From: Firmicutes bacterium ADurb.Bin467
GTDB lineage: Bacteria > Bacillota > Clostridia > Christensenellales > Aristaeellaceae
Direction: 5' to 3'
Length of the DNA: 12,095 bases
NCBI GenBank assembly: GCA_002068815.1
Contig: MWAC01000051.1
Location: 1-12,095 of the forward strand
Shown here in pieces: positions 8,801-12,095 of the stretch. Position 1 is the stretch's first letter. Every line of letters begins with the position of its first letter. A program made the position numbers and the translations under genes. Below the pieces are notes generated by a model, which had not been told where the DNA came from, made no database searches, and saw only the letters and a list, made by a program, of their open reading frames with translations.

Positions 8801-10419
8801 TGTACACCCTCCTCCGGGTCGATCGCGCACTCGAGCAGATATCCTCCGGGGCTCGAGAGCATCCGCTCGACGGCCTTTTCCGCGCCCTCCATGTCGCACA
8901 CGCGCTGATATTCGATGCCGTACGCCTCGGCGATCAGCTTAAAGTCCGGGCTGCCCTCGAGGTCGACCGCGAACTCGCGGCCGCCGTAGGCCGTGCGCTG
9001 GATGCCCAGCACCATGCCGAGCTTGCCGTTTCGAAGGATCGCGATCTTGATCGGAAATCCGTGCTGGCGCATGGTCGCCAACTCGTTCATCGACATCTGG
9101 AACGAGCCGTCGCCGCAGACGGCGAGCACGCACCGGTCCGGGGCCGCGGCCTTCGCGCCGATCGCCGCCGGGATGGAGTAGCCCATCGTGCCCATGCCGC
9201 CGGTCGTCAGGAACCGGCCGTTTGCGCGGAAGTTCCGGGCCGACCATATCTGGTTCTGGCCGACGTCCGCGACGTAGACGCTGTTTTCCGGGAGCTTTTC
9301 GCAGAGCATCCGGACGAATGCGCCGGGGTTCAGGAACCCGGATTTCGACTGCTTCGCGAGCGTCTTCTCCCGCTCCTTCGCGCGGTGGACGTCGAGCTCC
9401 CGGAGCCACTCGGAGCGGTCGCCCTCGAGGTCCATCTCCGAGAGCTTCGAGACGACCGCGGCGGCGTCGCCGACGAGCGGGATCGTCGCCCCGACGTTCT
9501 TGCCGATCTCGGCGGTGTCGATGTCGATGTGCACGACGGTCGTCGTCTTCTCGACCGAGTCCGGCCGCGTGATCGCGCGGTCGCCGACGCGCGCGCCGAT
9601 CAGGATCAGGAGGTCGCTGCGGTCGATCGCGATGTTGCCGGTCGTCGTGCCGGTCATGCCGAGCATGCCGTAGTAGTAGGGGTGGTCGGCGGGCAAGGCG
9701 CCCACGCCCATCAGCGTGGACACGACCGGCAGCGAGAATTTCTCGGCGAACGCGCGGACGACGTCGACCGCGCCGGACAGGAACGCGCCCCCGCCCAGGC
9801 AGATCAAGGGCCGCTTCGCCGCGCGGATCGCCTCGGCGACCTTGCGAATCTGCAGCGGGTGTCCGGCGTGCGGCGGCTTGTAGCCGCGGATCGACACGCC
9901 CTCCGGGTACGAAAACTCGATCGCCTGCCTCTGCACGTCGACCGGCACGTCGATCAGGACCGGCCCCTTGCGCCCGGTGGACGCGATGTGAAACGCCTCT
10001 TTAAATACGCGCGGCAAATCAACAGCGGACTTCACGAGGTAGCTGTACTTCGTAAACGGCGCCGCCGCCCCGGTCGTGTCCACCTCCTGAAACACGTCGC
10101 GCCCGAGCTGGTACGTCGCGACCTGGCCGGTGATCGCGACGAGCGGTATGCTGTCGCTGTACGCGGTCGCGATCGCGGTCAGCAAATTCGTCGCGCCGGG
10201 GCCGGAGGTCACGACGCAGACCCCGGGCTTTCCGGAGATGCGCGCGTAGCCGCTCGCGGCGTGGCCCGCGCCCTGCTCGGTGCGCGTCAGCACGTGCCGT
10301 ATCTTGGACGCGCGAAGGCTGTCGTAAAACGGCGCGATCGTCGCGCCGGGATACCCGAACAGCACCGGTACGCCCTCCGCCTCGAGGCAGCGGACCATCG
10401 CTTCTGCGCCGGAGATCAT
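8797..10419 (-). CDS. ilvB: Acetolactate synthase large subunit, copy 2 (leu operon)
   Basis: A 540-residue ThDP enzyme. The catalytic Glu48 is in TRTEQGAGHAASGYA, the GDGSF motif begins at 436 and ends in RN at 463-464, and GRDVFQEVDT matches the AHAS substrate channel. It differs from copy 1 in two ways. The residue equal to the 2-oxobutyrate-selecting tryptophan is Ile473 (GMVLGIQRT). The protein also stops at DPEEGVQ, lacking the FPxxPPG C-terminal arm. Coupling to ilvN by a GTGA overlap marks it as biosynthetic rather than an AlsS-type catabolic enzyme. Position in a leu operon plus the Trp loss suggest an acetolactate-forming enzyme for valine and leucine. The ATG at 10419 follows GGGGTGA, 21 bases after leuB. 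The pathway role is inference. Confidence 0.95.
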
Positions 10420-10440
10420 GTGTTCACCCCATTTCGGAAA

Positions 10441-11514
10441 TTACTGGAGCGCCGAGAGGATGGATTTCGCCATGCGCGCCGTGCCGACGACCTCGCCGCC
10501 CGCGGACGCGATGTCCGCGGTGCGCAGCCCCCCGTCGAGCGCGCGCCGCACGGCCGATTCGACCGCGTTCGCGGCGTCCGGATGGCCCAAAGAGTGCCGG
10601 AGCATAAGCGCCGCGGAGAGTATCGAGCCGATGGGATTCGCCAAATCCTTCCCGGCGATGTCCGGCGCGGAGCCGTGGATCGGCTCGTAGAGCCCGAGGC
10701 TGCCTTCGCCCAGCGACGCCGAGGGCAGCATGCCGATCGAGCCGGTGATCTGCGAGGCCTCGTCGGAGAGTATGTCGCCGAACATGTTGCCGGTGACGAT
10801 CGTGTCGAATTGATTGGGCTTTCGCACGAGCTGCATCGCGCAGTTGTCGACGTACATGTGCGTGAGCCGGACGTCCGGGTATTCGCGGGCCATTTCATTC
10901 GCGATCTCGCGCCAGAGCCTCGACGACTCGAGCACGTTCGCCTTGTCGACCGAGCACAGCCGCCCGCCGCGCCCGCGCGCGAGCTCGAACGCGACCTTCA
11001 AAATGCGCCGTATCTCGTGCGCCGAGTACTCCTCCGTGTCGAACGCGACCATTTCGCCGTCTTTCTCGCAGCGCCCGCGGCGGCCGAAGTAGATGCCGCC
11101 GGTCAGCTCGCGCACGACCATGATGTCGATGCCGTCTCCGAGGATTTCGTCCCGGAGCGGCGACGCGGAGCGCAGCGCCGGGTAGACGGTCGCCGGGCGC
11201 AGATTCGCGTAGAGCCCGAGCGCGCCGCGGATGGAGAGCAGCCCCTTCTCCGGGCGCAGGTCGCCGGGGAGGTTGTCCCACCTCGGCCCGCCGACCGCGC
11301 CGAGCAGCACGGCGGCGGAGTCTTTGCACGCGGAGACGGTGTCGTCGGGAAGCGGGCAGCCGAATTGGTCGATCGCGGCCCCGCCGATCGGGCAATCCGC
11401 CGCGCGGACCGAGAAGCCGGAGAGCTCCGCGGCCCTTTGAAGCACCGCGACCGCCGCGCGCGTGATCTCCGGGCCGATGCCGTCGCCCGGCAGCACCGCG
11501 ACGTCGTAGGTCAT
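10441..11514 (-). CDS. leuB: 3-isopropylmalate dehydrogenase
   Basis: A 357-residue NAD-dependent enzyme that oxidises and decarboxylates 3-isopropylmalate to 2-oxoisocaproate, the last leucine-specific step before transamination. It is full length. Landmarks are [10 protein letters not shown] at the N-terminus, [18 protein letters not shown], the catalytic-site VDKANVL, the Mg-binding [14 protein letters not shown], and the NAD-binding [32 protein letters not shown] is characteristic of LeuB rather than isocitrate or tartrate dehydrogenase. The ATG at 11514 overlaps the leuD stop (ATGA), with AAGGGG a few bases upstream inside leuD. No defect is seen. Confidence 0.97.
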   Translation of the reverse strand: MTYDVAVLPGDGIGPEITRAAVAVLQRAAELSGFSVRAADCPIGGAAIDQFGCPLPDDTVSACKDSAAVLLGAVGGPRWDNLPGDLRPEKGLLSIRGALGLYANLRPATVYPALRSASPLRDEILGDGIDIMVVRELTGGIYFGRRGRCEKDGEMVAFDTEEYSAHEIRRILKVAFELARGRGGRLCSVDKANVLESSRLWREIANEMAREYPDVRLTHMYVDNCAMQLVRKPNQFDTIVTGNMFGDILSDEASQITGSIGMLPSASLGEGSLGLYEPIHGSAPDIAGKDLANPIGSILSAALMLRHSLGHPDAANAVESAVRRALDGGLRTADIASAGGEVVGTARMAKSILSALQ

Positions 11515-11936
11515 GGTTGCGCCCCTTCCCGCCGCGCGCGGATCGCGTTCACGAGCCCGCCCGCGTCGATGATCGCCTGCATGAACGGCGGGAACGGCGC
11601 GGCGGTGTACGTTTTCCCGCTCCGGAGGTTCAGGATCGCGCCGGTGTCGAGATCGACCGACAGCTCGTCGCCGGACTCGGTGTCATCGACCGCCTCCGGG
11701 CACTCGAGCACCGGGAGGCCGATGTTGATCGCGTTCCGGAAGAAGATGCGCGCGAAGTTCTTCGCGATCACGCAGGAGATGCCGGCCGCCTTGATCGCGA
11801 CGGGCGCGTGCTCGCGGCTCGAGCCGCAGTGCTGCGCGAGGAACTTTGGGTCCGGGTTGTTCAGCATCCGCGCGGGGATGATGACGTCGGTGTCGATGTG
11901 GTCGCCGTACTTGTGGACGAATCCCCGGAGCTTCAT
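11511..11936 (-). CDS. leuD: 3-isopropylmalate dehydratase small subunit with internal deletion
   Basis: A 141-residue LeuD of the short (archaeal/clostridial) type, which usually has about 160-165 residues. Both flanks match well: [20 protein letters not shown] at the start, and [15 protein letters not shown] and [20 protein letters not shown] later. The chain goes straight from LAQHC (Cys37) to GSSREHA. Relatives as I remember them have about 26 residues between, ending in VAGxNFGC before GSSREHA. The loss is in frame and could come from recombination between two TGC codons. A core strand is missing, so activity is doubtful. The ATG at 11936 overlaps the leuC stop (ATGA), with AAGGGGGG 7 bases upstream. 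LeuD works only as a partner of LeuC. Confidence 0.9.
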   Translation of the reverse strand: MKLRGFVHKYGDHIDTDVIIPARMLNNPDPKFLAQHCGSSREHAPVAIKAAGISCVIAKNFARIFFRNAINIGLPVLECPEAVDDTESGDELSVDLDTGAILNLRSGKTYTAAPFPPFMQAIIDAGGLVNAIRARREGAQP

Positions 11937-12095
11937 CGCGAGTCCCCCCTTTCCAACGACTCGGGGCCAACGATATACCCCGCGACCGCGGAGGCCGCGG
12001 CCACCGCGGGCGAGGCCAGGTAGACCTCGCTGTTTGTATGCCCCATGCGGCCGACAAAGTTGCGGTTTGTCGTCGAGACGCATCGCTCGCCCTCG
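11933..12095 (-). CDS. leuC: 3-isopropylmalate dehydratase large subunit, C-terminal end
   Basis: Only the last 53 codons are in the window; the first edge base belongs to the preceding codon. The visible end is typical of Leu[16 protein letters not shown], then [17 protein letters not shown], the aconitase-superfamily segment close to the substrate pocket. LeuCD isomerises 2-isopropylmalate to 3-isopropylmalate with a [4Fe-4S] cluster whose ligands lie upstream, outside this window. The TGA overlaps the leuD ATG. The tail after the conserved part ([14 protein letters not shown]) is short and unremarkable. Confidence 0.95.
   Translation of the reverse strand, partial: EGERCVSTTNRNFVGRMGHTNSEVYLASPAVAAASAVAGYIVGPESLERGDSR

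Noticed and set aside
8801..8899. Longer ilvN with 33 extra N-terminal residues
   Set aside because: The extra part is out-of-frame ilvB copy 2 coding sequence with no homology; the GTG at 8800 has GGAGG upstream and begins the ACT domain.
11937..12083. Longer leuD starting near 12083
   Set aside because: This stretch encodes the conserved LeuC C-terminus in another frame; LeuD homology begins at [12 protein letters not shown].

Overview
The window is a dense, GC-rich stretch from what looks like an anaerobic member of the Firmicutes, probably an uncultured Clostridia or Christensenellales-type bacterium. This is inferred from strong GGAGG-type ribosome binding sites, textbook sigma-A promoters, a DUF6125 protein, a DUF815 ATPase, and a dihydroxy-acid dehydratase with the Gly-type motif of oxygen-sensitive [4Fe-4S] enzymes. 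Gene order and motifs support the class only; the species cannot be named from this sequence.

Layout. (1) Positions 1-285, minus: the first 95 codons of uxaC (glucuronate isomerase), with a near-consensus promoter at 312-340. (2) Positions 446-1283, plus: a divergent two-gene unit, a small cupin and a DUF6125 protein. It ends in a long inverted repeat at 1271-1318 that also serves the convergent ilvB. (3) Positions 1314-4393, minus: a regulated isoleucine unit made of a promoter, an Ile-rich leader peptide, an intrinsic terminator (attenuator), ilvA and an acetohydroxyacid synthase large subunit (ilvB copy 1). (4) Positions 4410-12095, minus: a tightly packed branched-chain operon in the order leuC (3' end only), leuD, leuB, ilvB copy 2, ilvN, ilvC, a DUF815 AAA+ ATPase gene and ilvD. 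Many of these genes overlap by ATGA or GTGA. The promoter of this operon lies outside the window.

How the genes work together. IlvA makes 2-oxobutyrate from threonine. The two IlvB copies and IlvN make acetohydroxybutyrate or acetolactate, IlvC and IlvD carry these on to the 2-oxo acids, and LeuCDB extends 2-oxoisovalerate toward leucine. leuA and the transaminase ilvE are not in view. IlvB copy 1 keeps the tryptophan linked to 2-oxobutyrate preference. Copy 2, in the leu operon, has isoleucine there. With the Ile-only leader peptide, this suggests a split into an isoleucine-branch synthase and a valine/leucine-branch synthase.

Two genes in the long operon look damaged. leuD lacks about 26 internal codons, in frame, around the usual NFGC segment. 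The DUF815 ATPase gene has a one-base frameshift near 7093. Either could be a real mutation or a sequence/assembly error. No tRNA, rRNA, insertion sequence or CRISPR array is apparent, and no gene-free stretch exceeds 300 bases; the longest (4176-4409) holds the attenuator region.
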